A stretch of 9,389 nucleotides of DNA from an uncultured Clostridia bacterium (GCA_945916025.1 CAMEGD010000055.1:1-9389), one strand, 5' to 3'. Positions 1-6,536 are shown, counted from the first letter of the stretch. The notes: generated from the sequence alone by a model not told the origin. Numbers and translations: made by a program.

Positions 1-1
1 A

Positions 2-1222
2 GCCCTAATGGTATCTACTGCATCAAGGGTAGGAACTGGAAACAGAGTAGGGGTATCTAGTGCCCTATGTTTAGGAGGCTATGGAGCAATATTTTGGATG
101 TGGTTAGTTGCTATTGTAGGTGGATCTTCTGCCTTTATAGAATCTACCCTAGCTCAAATTTATAAGAAGAGAGATGAAAATGGGGACAGTTTTGGTGGAC
201 CTGCATACTATATTGAAGCTGGTCTAAAATCAAGATTCCTTGGTATAATCTTTGCTATATCCTTAATCGTATGTTACGCAATTGGTTTTAATATGTTAGC
301 ATCTTATAACATACAATCCTCTTTTGCAGGTTATGGTTTTTATAATCCTGAAGTAACTCCAAAAATTATAGGTGGTCTATTGGCCTTATTTACAGGCTTA
401 ATAATTTTTGGCGGAGGAAAGAGAATTTTAAAAGCTACTGAAAAATTAGTTCCATTAATGGGAGTTATTTATGTAATCGTAGCTATTATTATGATAGTAC
501 TTAACATTTCATCTTTACCAGGAATTTTCGTAAGGATTTTCCAAGATGCATTTGATTTTGAAGCTATATTTGGTGGACTAGCAGGTTCAGCTATGATTCT
601 AGGAATGAAGAGAGGACTATATTCTAACGAAGCAGGTATAGGATCTGCACCTAATGCTGCAGCAGCTGCAGATGTTTCTCATCCAGTTAAACAAGGTTTA
701 GTTCAAATGTTCTCAGTATTTTTAGATACAATTATCATTTGTTCTGCTACAGCTTTTATGGGCTTAAGCTCTGGTATTGAACCAATTCCAGCCCTTGATG
801 GAGCTCCATATATTCAAGAAGCTTTAGCAACTGTATTTGGACAATTTGGTTTTTATTTTATATCCTTTGCCCTTGTACTATTTGGATTTACAACTTTAAT
901 AGGAAACCTATTCTATGTAGATTCTAATATTGCTTACATTATGAAAAAGACACCATCAAAGACATTTATGAATGTATATAGAGTACTTTGTATATTCTTA
1001 ATATTCTACGGTGCAACTCAAAAACAAGGATTTGTATGGGATACATCAGACTTATTTATGGGAATAATGGCCTTTATTAACTTGCCAGTTATAGTAATGC
1101 TAGGTGGACTTGCTACAAAGGCCCTTAATGACTATGTGGAACAAAGAAGACAAGGAAACAACCCTGTATTTAAGGCTAAAGACATAGGAATGGACGAAAG
1201 TAAATTAGATTATTGGAAATAG
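2..1222 (+). CDS. Sodium:alanine/glycine symporter (AGCS family), 5'-truncated by window edge
   Basis: Integral membrane carrier of the AGCS (alanine or glycine:cation symporter) family, which imports alanine or glycine with Na+. The reading frame is open to the left edge: codons for Ala-Leu precede the Met at 8, and the sequence at that point is already the conserved interior (VGTGN), so the true start lies outside the window and roughly 60-100 residues are missing. Counting from the Met at 8, the family signature GGYGAIFWMW falls at residues 23-32, and the hallmark NEAGIGSAPNAAAAADVSHP segment, associated with substrate and cation binding, at 207-226. Several long hydrophobic stretches (about 78-100, 120-137, 149-168, 230-255, 278-300) fit membrane helices. 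The C-terminal INLPVIVMLGGL segment is also typical. Substrate (Ala versus Gly) cannot be told from sequence. The gene ends in a strong hairpin terminator and nothing follows it on this strand until cysS, so it is the last gene of its transcript. Confidence 0.93.
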   Translation, partial: ALMVSTASRVGTGNRVGVSSALCLGGYGAIFWMWLVAIVGGSSAFIESTLAQIYKKRDENGDSFGGPAYYIEAGLKSRFLGIIFAISLIVCYAIGFNMLASYNIQSSFAGYGFYNPEVTPKIIGGLLALFTGLIIFGGGKRILKATEKLVPLMGVIYVIVAIIMIVLNISSLPGIFVRIFQDAFDFEAIFGGLAGSAMILGMKRGLYSNEAGIGSAPNAAAAADVSHPVKQGLVQMFSVFLDTIIICSATAFMGLSSGIEPIPALDGAPYIQEALATVFGQFGFYFISFALVLFGFTTLIGNLFYVDSNIAYIMKKTPSKTFMNVYRVLCIFLIFYGATQKQGFVWDTSDLFMGIMAFINLPVIVMLGGLATKALNDYVEQRRQGNNPVFKAKDIGMDESKLDYWK

Positions 1223-1230
1223 AATCCACG

Positions 1231-1264
1231 AAAAAAAAGGGCCTAGCTTTGGGCCCTTTTATAG
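1231..1264. terminator. Bidirectional intrinsic terminator between the symporter gene and the UPF0145 gene
   Basis: A perfect 9-bp stem, AAAAGGGCC (1235-1243) with GGCCCTTTT (1252-1260), closes an 8-nt loop. It is flanked by an A-run on the left and a T-run on the right, so it reads as a rho-independent terminator in both directions. It lies between two convergent genes (symporter stop at 1222, UPF0145 stop at 1274), exactly where a shared terminator is expected. Confidence 0.9.
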
Positions 1265-1273
1265 TATCAAAAA

Positions 1274-1594
1274 TTATTTAAGTTTTACAGCAGTACCAGA
1301 AATAGTAATCATAAGCATTCCACTGGAAGCTCCAAGAACTTCATAGTCCATCTTAGCACCTATAATTGCATCAGCTCCAAGATTTGCTGCCCTAACTTCC
1401 ATTTCAGAAATGGCCTCGTTTCTTCCCATAACTAGCTCTTCTTCATAGCCTTTACTTCTGCCGCCAAACATGTCCCTAAAACCGGCTCCTATATCCTTTA
1501 GCATATTTACACCGGTAATAACTTCTCCAAATACTATTCCTAAATATTCAGAGACTTCTCTATTTTCTACAAATGGTGTGGTTGTTATAATCAT
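1274..1594 (-). CDS. UPF0145 / YbjQ-family protein
   Basis: Small (106 aa) soluble protein of the UPF0145 (YbjQ, DUF74) family, whose members are annotated as putative heavy-metal-binding proteins and form pentameric rings in known structures. Their cellular role is not established. Family features are visible: the N-terminal MIITTTPFVENREV strand, GIVFGEVITGVNML at 19-32, the helix with ELVMGRNEAISEM at 53-65, and the highly conserved NLGADAIIGAKMDY at 71-84. Full length for the family. The start is an ATG preceded by AAAAGGAGAC (1601-1610) at good spacing. It lies 65 nt downstream of xpt on the same strand and may be co-transcribed: the TATAAT-like string at 1613-1618 sits too close to the ribosome site to be an obvious separate promoter. 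There is no signal peptide or membrane segment. No cysteine or histidine cluster is visible, so metal binding is a family label rather than something seen here. Confidence 0.9.
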   Translation of the reverse strand: MIITTTPFVENREVSEYLGIVFGEVITGVNMLKDIGAGFRDMFGGRSKGYEEELVMGRNEAISEMEVRAANLGADAIIGAKMDYEVLGASSGMLMITISGTAVKLK

Positions 1595-1627
1595 AAACCC
1601 GTCTCCTTTTAGATTATATTACCCCTT

Positions 1628-1667
1628 AAGAGTAAAAAAAGTAAAGAAAAGGTTAAAATTTACTCTT
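1628..1667 (-). repeat. Inverted repeat at the 3' end of xpt
   Basis: A 9-bp perfect inverted repeat, AAGAGTAAA (1628-1636) and TTTACTCTT (1659-1667), overlaps the xpt stop codon and surrounds a pyrimidine-rich 22-nt loop on the transcript strand. It is not followed by a U-run in the direction of xpt transcription (AAGGGG follows), so it is not a standard intrinsic terminator. It could be an RNA 3'-end stabiliser or a chance repeat in AT-rich DNA. Confidence 0.3.
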
Positions 1668-2238
1668 CTTCTCTAAAAAATATTTTGCCATCTTCTACTT
1701 TGTCAATAATTGCTTGGCTATAAAGGTTGTAGTTTTCTGCTCTTAGGTTTTTTCCACCTTCTTGGAAGCCCTTTTCAATAGCTATGGTAATTCCAGCAAT
1801 TTCAGCCCCTGCTTGGTTACATAAATCAATTAGCCCATAAGCCGCATTTCCTTGGGCTAAGAAGTCATCTACAATTAGAACCTTGTCATCTTTAGTTAAG
1901 AACTTTTTGGCCACTGCTATTGGATATTCTGTTTGATAAGTATAGGATTTTACCATAGTTGTGTACTTGTCCTTGTCTAGGTTTAAGGATTTACTCTTTT
2001 TTGCAAAGACAAAAGGAACATCAAAAACATAGGCAAAAATTGAAGCTATAGAAATTCCAGATGCTTCTATTGTAAGTATTTTGTTAATTTGGCAATCTTT
2101 AAAGTGCTCTTTGGCATCCTTTGCCATTTCTAATAACAATTTTGTGTCTACTTGGTGGTTTAGGAAAGTGTCCACCTTTATTATATGGTTTTCTACTGTA
2201 TGGCCGTCTTTAATAATTCTTTCTTCTAATAATTTCAA
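1660..2238 (-). CDS. xpt: Xanthine phosphoribosyltransferase
   Basis: Cytosolic purine-salvage enzyme that converts xanthine plus PRPP to XMP and pyrophosphate, feeding GMP synthesis. At 192 aa it matches the usual Xpt length and aligns by eye along its whole length with Bacillus subtilis Xpt: KVDTFLNHQVD at 21-31, the ILTIEASGI loop at 54-62, FVFAKKSKSL at 76-85, the PRPP-binding motif VLIVDDFLAQGNA at 120-132, and the C-terminal AIEKGFQEGG at 153-162. The start codon is TTG (2236-2238). An in-frame TAA lies immediately upstream, so no earlier start is possible, and GGGAG (2247-2251) sits 8 nt before it. A near-consensus promoter lies close by (separate entry), giving a leader of only about 30 nt. 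The guanine riboswitch that controls xpt in Bacillus is therefore absent. The UPF0145 gene follows on the same strand after 65 nt. No permease such as pbuX is adjacent within the window. Confidence 0.94.
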   Translation of the reverse strand: MKLLEERIIKDGHTVENHIIKVDTFLNHQVDTKLLLEMAKDAKEHFKDCQINKILTIEASGISIASIFAYVFDVPFVFAKKSKSLNLDKDKYTTMVKSYTYQTEYPIAVAKKFLTKDDKVLIVDDFLAQGNAAYGLIDLCNQAGAEIAGITIAIEKGFQEGGKNLRAENYNLYSQAIIDKVEDGKIFFREEE

Positions 2239-2274
2239 TTAAGTTACTCCCTTTCGTAAATTTATGTTATCATC

Positions 2275-2303
2275 ATTATAGTAAAATGAAAAATTATTAT
2301 CAA
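2275..2303 (-). promoter_or_regulatory. Promoter of xpt (sigma-A type)
   Basis: Reading the minus strand, TTGATA (2298-2303) and TATAAT (2275-2280) are separated by exactly 17 nt, a near-ideal vegetative promoter. Transcription would start near 2268, about 30 nt before the TTG start codon of xpt. The ribosome site GGGAG at 2247-2251 lies inside this leader. Confidence 0.75.
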
Positions 2304-2334
2304 CTAAAATAATCTTTTAGAAACCTATCCTTTA

Positions 2335-2363
2335 TTGAAAAAAAGTAGTATTCAGGTTAAAAT
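2335..2363 (+). promoter_or_regulatory. Promoter of the cysS operon (sigma-A type)
   Basis: TTGAAA (2335-2340) and TAAAAT (2358-2363) are separated by 17 nt. The predicted start, near 2370, leaves a leader of about 18 nt carrying the ribosome site AAGGGGG (2376-2382). Such a short leader excludes a T-box riboswitch, which often precedes cysS in Firmicutes. It also argues that the in-frame ATG at 2370 is not the translation start. Confidence 0.65.
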
Positions 2364-2387
2364 ATATTAATGCTTAAGGGGGATTTT

Positions 2388-3788
2388 ATGAAACTATATA
2401 ACAGTCTTACAAGACAAAAAGAAGAATTCGTACCTATTGAAGAAAAAGTAGTAAAAATGTATAACTGCGGACCTACTGTATACAATTATATCCATGTAGG
2501 AAATGCTAGACCGCTTGTGGTTTTTGATACATTGAGAAGATACTTTATTTATAAGGGTTATGAAGTTAAGTTTGTTGTAAACTTTACTGATATTGACGAC
2601 AAGATTATTAACCGTGCAAATGAAGAAGGGGTAGATACTACTCAAATATCCAACAAGTATATTGAGGCCTTTTTGGAAGATGCGAAGGCACTAAACCTTT
2701 ATGATTACGAAACCATAAACCCAAGGGCTACACAATATATACAACAAATAATAGACTTTGTTCAAGGCCTAGTAGACAAAAATGCAGCCTATGAAGTTAA
2801 TGGAGATGTTTACTTTAATATTGATGCTGCTAAAAACTATGGAAAATTATCCAAGAAGAACCTAGAAGACCTTATTTCTGGAGCTAGGGTAAACATTAAT
2901 GAACAAAAACATTCACCAGCTGACTTTGCTTTATGGAAGGCAAAAAAAGAGGGAGAACCTTCATGGGATTCACCATGGGGACCAGGTAGACCAGGATGGC
3001 ATATTGAATGTTCAGTAATGGCTAAGACCCTACTTGGAGAAACTATAGATATTCACTCAGGTGGGGTAGACTTACAATTTCCACATCATGAAAATGAAAT
3101 TGCTCAATCTGAAACCTTACATGACAAGGCCTTTGCTAACTACTGGCTTCACAATGGCTTTATTACAGTAGATGAAGAAAAAATGTCTAAGTCTTTAGGA
3201 AACTTCTTTACCTTAAAAGATGTAGCTAAAAACTATGACTTGGAAGTCCTAAGATTCTTCATCCTATCATCCCATTATAGACAACCGCTAAACTTCTCTG
3301 ACTATGTAATGGGACAAGTTAAAGCTGGATTAGACAGGATTTATAATGCAAAATATAAACTAGAGGATTTAGAAAAAAAAGTAGTTGATAAAGAAGTTAG
3401 TCTGTCTGAAGAAGAAATAGAAAAACAAATGGGCTTAAGGGTTAGAGAATTTGAAACAGCTATGGATGATGACCTTAACACTGCTGATGCAATAACTGCA
3501 ATTTACAACTTTGTTAAGGACATAAACACTTATATAGACGATGAATCTAGCCTATATATTGTTAAGAAAGCTAAGGAAACCCTAGAGACACTTACAAATG
3601 TATTAGGTATCTTGAAAAGGGAAATGGAAACTATTGATGATGAAAAAATCCTTAGCCTAATAGAAGAAAGGGAAGCAGCAAGAAAAAATAAAGACTACCA
3701 AAGGGCAGATGAAATTAGAGATGAACTTCTAAAACAAAACATCCAACTAGAAGATACAAGAGAGGGTGTTAAATATAGAAGAATATAA
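2388..3788 (+). CDS. cysS: Cysteinyl-tRNA synthetase
   Basis: Class I aminoacyl-tRNA synthetase that charges tRNA-Cys with cysteine using ATP, in the cytosol. I take the ATG at 2388, giving 466 aa, because AAGGGGG sits 5 nt before it and the next in-frame ATG upstream (2370) falls at the predicted transcription start. All diagnostic parts are present: the HIGH-type motif HVGN at 36-39, KMSKS at 265-269, and four residues matching the zinc ligands of the E. coli enzyme (C27, C208, H233, E237), consistent with zinc-based cysteine discrimination. GWHIECSVMA at 203-212 and FPHHENE at 231-237 are hallmark segments. The C-terminal DALR/anticodon-binding helices occupy about 350-450. Full length, no disruption. 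First gene of a five-gene operon; its last 23 nt overlap mrnC, as in many Firmicutes. Confidence 0.97.
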   Translation: MKLYNSLTRQKEEFVPIEEKVVKMYNCGPTVYNYIHVGNARPLVVFDTLRRYFIYKGYEVKFVVNFTDIDDKIINRANEEGVDTTQISNKYIEAFLEDAKALNLYDYETINPRATQYIQQIIDFVQGLVDKNAAYEVNGDVYFNIDAAKNYGKLSKKNLEDLISGARVNINEQKHSPADFALWKAKKEGEPSWDSPWGPGRPGWHIECSVMAKTLLGETIDIHSGGVDLQFPHHENEIAQSETLHDKAFANYWLHNGFITVDEEKMSKSLGNFFTLKDVAKNYDLEVLRFFILSSHYRQPLNFSDYVMGQVKAGLDRIYNAKYKLEDLEKKVVDKEVSLSEEEIEKQMGLRVREFETAMDDDLNTADAITAIYNFVKDINTYIDDESSLYIVKKAKETLETLTNVLGILKREMETIDDEKILSLIEEREAARKNKDYQRADEIRDELLKQNIQLEDTREGVKYRRI

Positions 3789-4194
3789 TATTTTCAGAAA
3801 GCAAAATAAGACCTTAACTGTTGAAGATATTAAGATGATGAGCCCCCTAGCCCTTGCCTATATTGGAGATGCAGTTTTTGAGATGTTAATAAGGACTAAG
3901 ATCCTTCATCCCCATAAAAATGCCCACAAACTCCATTTAGAATCTTCAAAACTTGTAAATGCAAAGGCCCAATCAAAGTTTTTAAAAAACCTTGAAGAAG
4001 CCTTAAGTGAAGAAGAAATTAGGGTAATAAAAAGGGCCAGAAACTCAAAGTTAAACACTATGCCTAAAAACCAAAGTGTTCATGACTACAAGGATTCAAC
4101 AGGATTAGAGGCTTTGTTTGGCTACCATTATCTGTTAGGAAATGAAGATAGAATTATTGAAATTTATGAATTGGGGTCCAAAAATGAAAGTTGA
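3766..4194 (+). CDS. mrnC: Mini-ribonuclease III (23S rRNA maturation)
   Basis: Mini-III RNase: a lone RNase III catalytic domain, without the dsRNA-binding domain, that trims the ends of 23S rRNA precursor in Firmicutes as a dimer. The visible motif ALAYIGDAVFE (29-39) is the Mini-III version of the RNase III signature, with the metal-binding acidic residue D35. The second acidic site is in STGLEALFGY (E115). NSKLNTMPKN at 93-102 is the family's conserved loop. Length (142 aa) fits the family. The start is uncertain. GTG at 3766 overlaps the end of cysS by 23 nt and is the only standard start codon upstream of the core before the Met-Met pair at 3835/3838; it has a purine-rich AGAGAGG stretch abutting it but no well-spaced ribosome site. 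A start at 3835 would leave only about three residues before LALAYIGDA, shorter than in B. subtilis. Translation is probably coupled to cysS. Confidence 0.92.
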   Translation: MLNIEEYNIFRKQNKTLTVEDIKMMSPLALAYIGDAVFEMLIRTKILHPHKNAHKLHLESSKLVNAKAQSKFLKNLEEALSEEEIRVIKRARNSKLNTMPKNQSVHDYKDSTGLEALFGYHYLLGNEDRIIEIYELGSKNES

Positions 4195-4942
4195 ACTACT
4201 AAATTATACTAAAGACGCTGAGATGACCATAGCACAAGCTGGAAAACTTTGTTATTCTCCAGTTGGGGTAGATGAAATAAAGGAGACTTTAGACCAAGAA
4301 ACTATTGGAAAGTACGTAAAGATGCTTTCTGATTTAGGACATTATAGTCCTATTGAGCACGTTTCCTTTACCTTTGCAGTAGAGGGAGTGTCTAGAACAC
4401 TTACTCACCAACTAGTTAGACACAGACTTGCATCTTATTCACAACAGTCCCAAAGATATGTAAAACTAGAGGACTTTCAGTACATTATCCCTCCAGCAAT
4501 AGAGGAAAATGAACAAGCTAAGAAAATCTTTGTAGAGGCTATGGAGGCTGACAAAGAAGTTTACCTAAAACTTGTAGATTGCCTTTATGAAAAAAACTAC
4601 AGGGAAATGCTAGATTTAGGTTACAGTGAAAAAAAGGCAAAAAGTCAGGCAGAAAAAATCTCCATAGAAGATGCCAGATACGTATTTCCAAATGCCTGTG
4701 AAACTAAAATAGTAATAACTATGAACGCAAGAAGCCTTATTCACTTTTTTACAGTAAGGTGTTGTAACAGGGCCCAATGGGAAATTAGAGAAATGGCCAC
4801 AGAAATGTTAAAATTAGTAAAAAATATTTACCCAGCTTTATTTTCAAATGTTGGACCAGGTTGTGTATCAGGTCCATGTCCAGAGGGAAAAATGACCTGT
4901 GGAAAAATGACTGAAGTAAGAGAAAAGTTTAGAGGATTATAA
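4184..4942 (+). CDS. thyX: Flavin-dependent thymidylate synthase
   Basis: ThyX converts dUMP to dTMP using methylenetetrahydrofolate as carbon donor and FAD/NADPH as reductant. It replaces ThyA and leaves tetrahydrofolate rather than dihydrofolate. I start at the ATG at 4184 (252 aa): it has GGGG at 4173-4176 with 7-nt spacing and gives the usual N-terminus MKVELLNYT. The upstream in-frame ATG at 4142 would place 14 extra residues inside mrnC. The ThyX signature RHRX7S is present as RHRLASYSQQS (79-89), followed by RY. The dUMP-binding region LIHFFTVRCCNRAQWE occupies 185-200, with R192. The C-terminus carries C227, C232 and C239 in a GPGCVSGPCPEGKMTCG segment, a cysteine-bearing tail I recall from clostridial ThyX proteins but not from the Thermotoga enzyme. 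The gene overlaps mrnC by 11 nt and rlmB by 1 nt, so it is translated as part of the operon. Confidence 0.95.
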   Translation: MKVELLNYTKDAEMTIAQAGKLCYSPVGVDEIKETLDQETIGKYVKMLSDLGHYSPIEHVSFTFAVEGVSRTLTHQLVRHRLASYSQQSQRYVKLEDFQYIIPPAIEENEQAKKIFVEAMEADKEVYLKLVDCLYEKNYREMLDLGYSEKKAKSQAEKISIEDARYVFPNACETKIVITMNARSLIHFFTVRCCNRAQWEIREMATEMLKLVKNIYPALFSNVGPGCVSGPCPEGKMTCGKMTEVREKFRGL

Positions 4943-5682
4943 TGAAAGAAAGTTATATATACGGCAGAAATCCAGTTTATGAAGTCCTAAAATCAGGAGA
5001 CGTAGATAAAATCTATATCCAAAAGGGCTCAAACGAAGGATCCATGAGAAAAATATTACAAGAAGCCAAAGACAAAAAAATCGTAGTTTCAAGAACTGAC
5101 GAGAAAAAGCTAGAGTCTATGGCAGGTACAAAAAATCACCAAGGAATAGTAGCCCTTGCTACGGACTTTCAATATTCTAAAATAGAGGAAATTTTGGACT
5201 TAGCAAAAGAAAGGGAAGAAGATCCCTTTGTTATAGTTTTGGACTCAATAGAAGATACCCAAAACCTAGGTGCAATTATTAGGACAGCAGAAATTGCTGG
5301 AGCCCATGGAGTTATTATTCCAAAGAGAAGGTCAGCTATGATAAACAAAACAGTCTACAAGACATCAGCTGGTGCAGTAGAACACATGAAAGTAGCCCAA
5401 GTTACTAATATTGCCAGGACTATAGAAGAACTTCAAAAAAACGGTCTTTGGATTTATGGGGCTGACATGGATGGACAAGGAATGTATTACGATACAGACT
5501 TAACAGGTCCAATAGGCCTAGTAATTGGAGGAGAGGACAAGGGAATAAGTCCACTAATTGGTAAAAAGTGCGATGTACTAGTAAAAATACCAATGTATGG
5601 AAAAATTCCTTCATTGAATGCATCAGCATCAGCGGCTATACTAATCTATGATATTATTAGACAGAGAAATAAGAAAATATAA
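4942..5682 (+). CDS. rlmB: 23S rRNA 2'-O-ribose methyltransferase, TrmH/SpoU family (RlmB type)
   Basis: SPOUT-superfamily enzyme predicted to use S-adenosylmethionine to methylate a ribose 2'-OH in 23S rRNA (G2251 in E. coli RlmB). Domain order is standard: the N-terminal SpoU substrate-binding domain (about 4-75, beginning IYGRNPVYEVL), then the knotted catalytic domain. Motif 1 is DSIEDTQNLGAIIRTAE (101-117, with N108 and R114), motif 2 is LVIGGEDKGIS (193-203, with E198) and motif 3 is IPMYGKIPSLNASASAA (216-232, with S224 and N226). Full length at 246 aa. The start ATG overlaps the thyX stop by one base (TAATG), with AGAGGA 5 nt upstream. The exact RNA target cannot be proved from sequence, because TrmH-family paralogues look alike, but length, N-terminal domain and operon position (cysS-mrnC-thyX-rlmB-yacP) favour RlmB/YacO. 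Confidence 0.93.
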   Translation: MKESYIYGRNPVYEVLKSGDVDKIYIQKGSNEGSMRKILQEAKDKKIVVSRTDEKKLESMAGTKNHQGIVALATDFQYSKIEEILDLAKEREEDPFVIVLDSIEDTQNLGAIIRTAEIAGAHGVIIPKRRSAMINKTVYKTSAGAVEHMKVAQVTNIARTIEELQKNGLWIYGADMDGQGMYYDTDLTGPIGLVIGGEDKGISPLIGKKCDVLVKIPMYGKIPSLNASASAAILIYDIIRQRNKKI

Positions 5683-6190
5683 GGAACTTCTTTTTATAGA
5701 TGGCTACAATATAATAAACTCTTGGGATTATTTAAAAGACACTACATCTACTGAATTAGAAGAATCTAGAAGGCTCCTTACAGAAATATTAGTGGAGTAC
5801 AAGGCTTATACAAGGGAAGGCCTGATCCTGGTTTTTGATTCTTATAATGTAAAAAGTGATAGGCAGGTTATTGTAGATAACAAACTAATAACTGTCTATA
5901 CTAAAGAACTAGAAACTGCTGACCACTTTATAGAAAGGTCAGTAGAAAAATATGGAACAAAAAAGAAAATTCGAGTGGCCACCTCTGACAAACTAGAACA
6001 AGATATAATTCTAGGGAAGGGAGCCACTAGGATCTCTGCAAAGGAACTAGAATACGAAATTATTTCCTTTAAAGAAACTATAAATAGAATTAGAAAATTT
6101 GAAAAAACCAAAAACAAACGCCACCTTAGTGGACTTAATGATGCTAATGTAGAGGCTTTAGAAAAGTACAAAGAATATATAAAAGACTAA
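5648..6190 (+). CDS. rae1: NYN-domain ribonuclease, YacP/Rae1 family
   Basis: Member of the YacP (DUF901, NYN/PIN-like) family. The B. subtilis relative Rae1 is a ribosome-associated endoribonuclease that cuts certain mRNAs in the ribosomal A site. The PIN-like acidic residues are visible: D18 in FIDGYNII, D64 in LVFDSYNV, D92 in ETADHFIE and D114 in VATSDKLEQD. ATRISAKELEYEI (126-138) matches the conserved QGALRKSARELLREV region, and a basic helix (142-158) follows. Length (180 aa) fits the family. The ATG at 5648 is the only standard start: an in-frame TAA lies at 5642-5644, and no ATG, GTG or TTG occurs between 5648 and the DGYN core. It overlaps rlmB by 35 nt and lacks a convincing Shine-Dalgarno, so translation probably depends on ribosomes finishing rlmB. 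Last gene of the operon; a strong terminator starts at its stop codon. Confidence 0.92.
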   Translation: MILLDREIRKYKELLFIDGYNIINSWDYLKDTTSTELEESRRLLTEILVEYKAYTREGLILVFDSYNVKSDRQVIVDNKLITVYTKELETADHFIERSVEKYGTKKKIRVATSDKLEQDIILGKGATRISAKELEYEIISFKETINRIRKFEKTKNKRHLSGLNDANVEALEKYKEYIKD

Positions 6191-6237
6191 AACCCAACTA
6201 ACTTGAAAGTTAATTTCAAACTAGTTGGGTTTTTATT
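6190..6237 (+). terminator. Intrinsic terminator of the cysS-rae1 operon
   Basis: A perfect 11-bp stem, AAACCCAACTA (6190-6200) with TAGTTGGGTTT (6222-6232), can be extended by inner TGAAA/TTTCA pairing (6204-6208 with 6214-6218) and is followed by TTTTTATT. The stem begins at the last base of the rae1 stop codon. Confidence 0.92.
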
Positions 6238-6239
6238 GT

Positions 6240-6269
6240 AAAAAAATAAGCCACTTTCAGAGCTTATTT
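6240..6269 (-). terminator. Intrinsic terminator of the small lipoprotein gene
   Basis: On the minus strand, AAATAAGC (6262-6269) pairs with GCTTATTT (6244-6251) across a 10-nt loop, and the right arm runs on into a U-run given by the A-run at 6240-6246. It begins 7 nt after the lipoprotein stop codon and lies back to back with the operon terminator of the opposite strand. Confidence 0.8.
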
Positions 6270-6276
6270 AAAATAC

Positions 6277-6411
6277 TTACATAGTTTCTTTACTAGCTTT
6301 CCAGTTGGCTGCTTCATTCATCTTTTCTAAGTATGCCATAGTATTAGGTCCGCATGCTGTTAATAAGACTAACAAAGATAAAGTTAGCAGTGCTACAAAT
6401 TTCTTCTTCAT
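6277..6411 (-). CDS. Tiny (44-aa) predicted lipoprotein of unknown function
   Basis: A short open frame not matched to any family I recognise. Its 44 residues begin MKKKFVALLTLSLLVLL and reach a clean lipobox, LTAC at 17-20, so signal peptidase II would cleave before C20 and leave a 25-residue lipidated peptide. The mature part (CGPNTMAYLEKMNEA, then a Lys- and Ser-containing tail NWKASKETM) is short, polar and predicted to be largely helical. Evidence that it is a gene rather than a chance frame: ATG start, AGAGGA (6416-6421) 4 nt upstream, a perfectly built lipoprotein signal, a candidate promoter, and a dedicated terminator 7 nt past the stop. The size class recalls entericidin-like lipopeptides, but I see no sequence match to them. 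It may be a lipopeptide with an envelope role, or the remnant of a longer lipoprotein; the close terminator favours a complete gene. Confidence 0.8.
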   Translation of the reverse strand: MKKKFVALLTLSLLVLLTACGPNTMAYLEKMNEAANWKASKETM

Positions 6412-6427
6412 AATATCCTCTATTGAC

Positions 6428-6455
6428 ATAATATAATAATTTTATCACAAATCAA
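6428..6455 (-). promoter_or_regulatory. Candidate promoter region of the small lipoprotein gene
   Basis: Two overlapping minus-strand possibilities exist. TTGATT (6450-6455) with TATTAT (6428-6433) at 16-nt spacing would start transcription at the ribosome site itself. An extended -10, TGATAAAAT (6439-6447), without a good -35, would give a more usual leader of about 20 nt. The second seems more workable for translation, but neither is certain. Confidence 0.35.
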
Positions 6456-6500
6456 CTTAAAGCTATGACAGAAAAGTAACAAAATTTACATAAAAAATAT

Positions 6501-6536
6501 TAAAAGAAAAAAGACTAGTTTCATTTTCTAGTCTTT
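6501..6536 (-). terminator. Intrinsic terminator of the HMA-protein gene
   Basis: A perfect 9-bp stem, AAAGACTAG (6510-6518) with CTAGTCTTT (6528-6536), encloses a 9-nt loop. On the minus strand it is followed by a T-rich tail (complement of 6501-6509). It starts about 10 nt after the stop codon of the HMA gene. Confidence 0.88.

Noticed and set aside
1613..1618. Minus-strand TATAAT as promoter of the UPF0145 gene
   Set aside because: Transcription would begin within the ribosome site (1601-1610), and no -35 is present at proper spacing; co-transcription with xpt is as likely.
1470..1676. Plus-strand open frame of 68 codons opposite the UPF0145 gene
   Set aside because: It is antisense to a conserved protein, has no ribosome site and its translation resembles no protein; it is a shadow of the minus-strand gene.
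2304..2387. T-box or purine riboswitch upstream of cysS or xpt
   Set aside because: The divergent spacer is only 149 nt and contains both promoters. Leaders are about 18 and 30 nt, and no T-box sequence or purine aptamer core is visible.
6423..6451. Plus-strand TTGACA (6423-6428) as a promoter -35
   Set aside because: No -10 sequence occurs at 16-18 nt, and no plus-strand gene follows before 6911.
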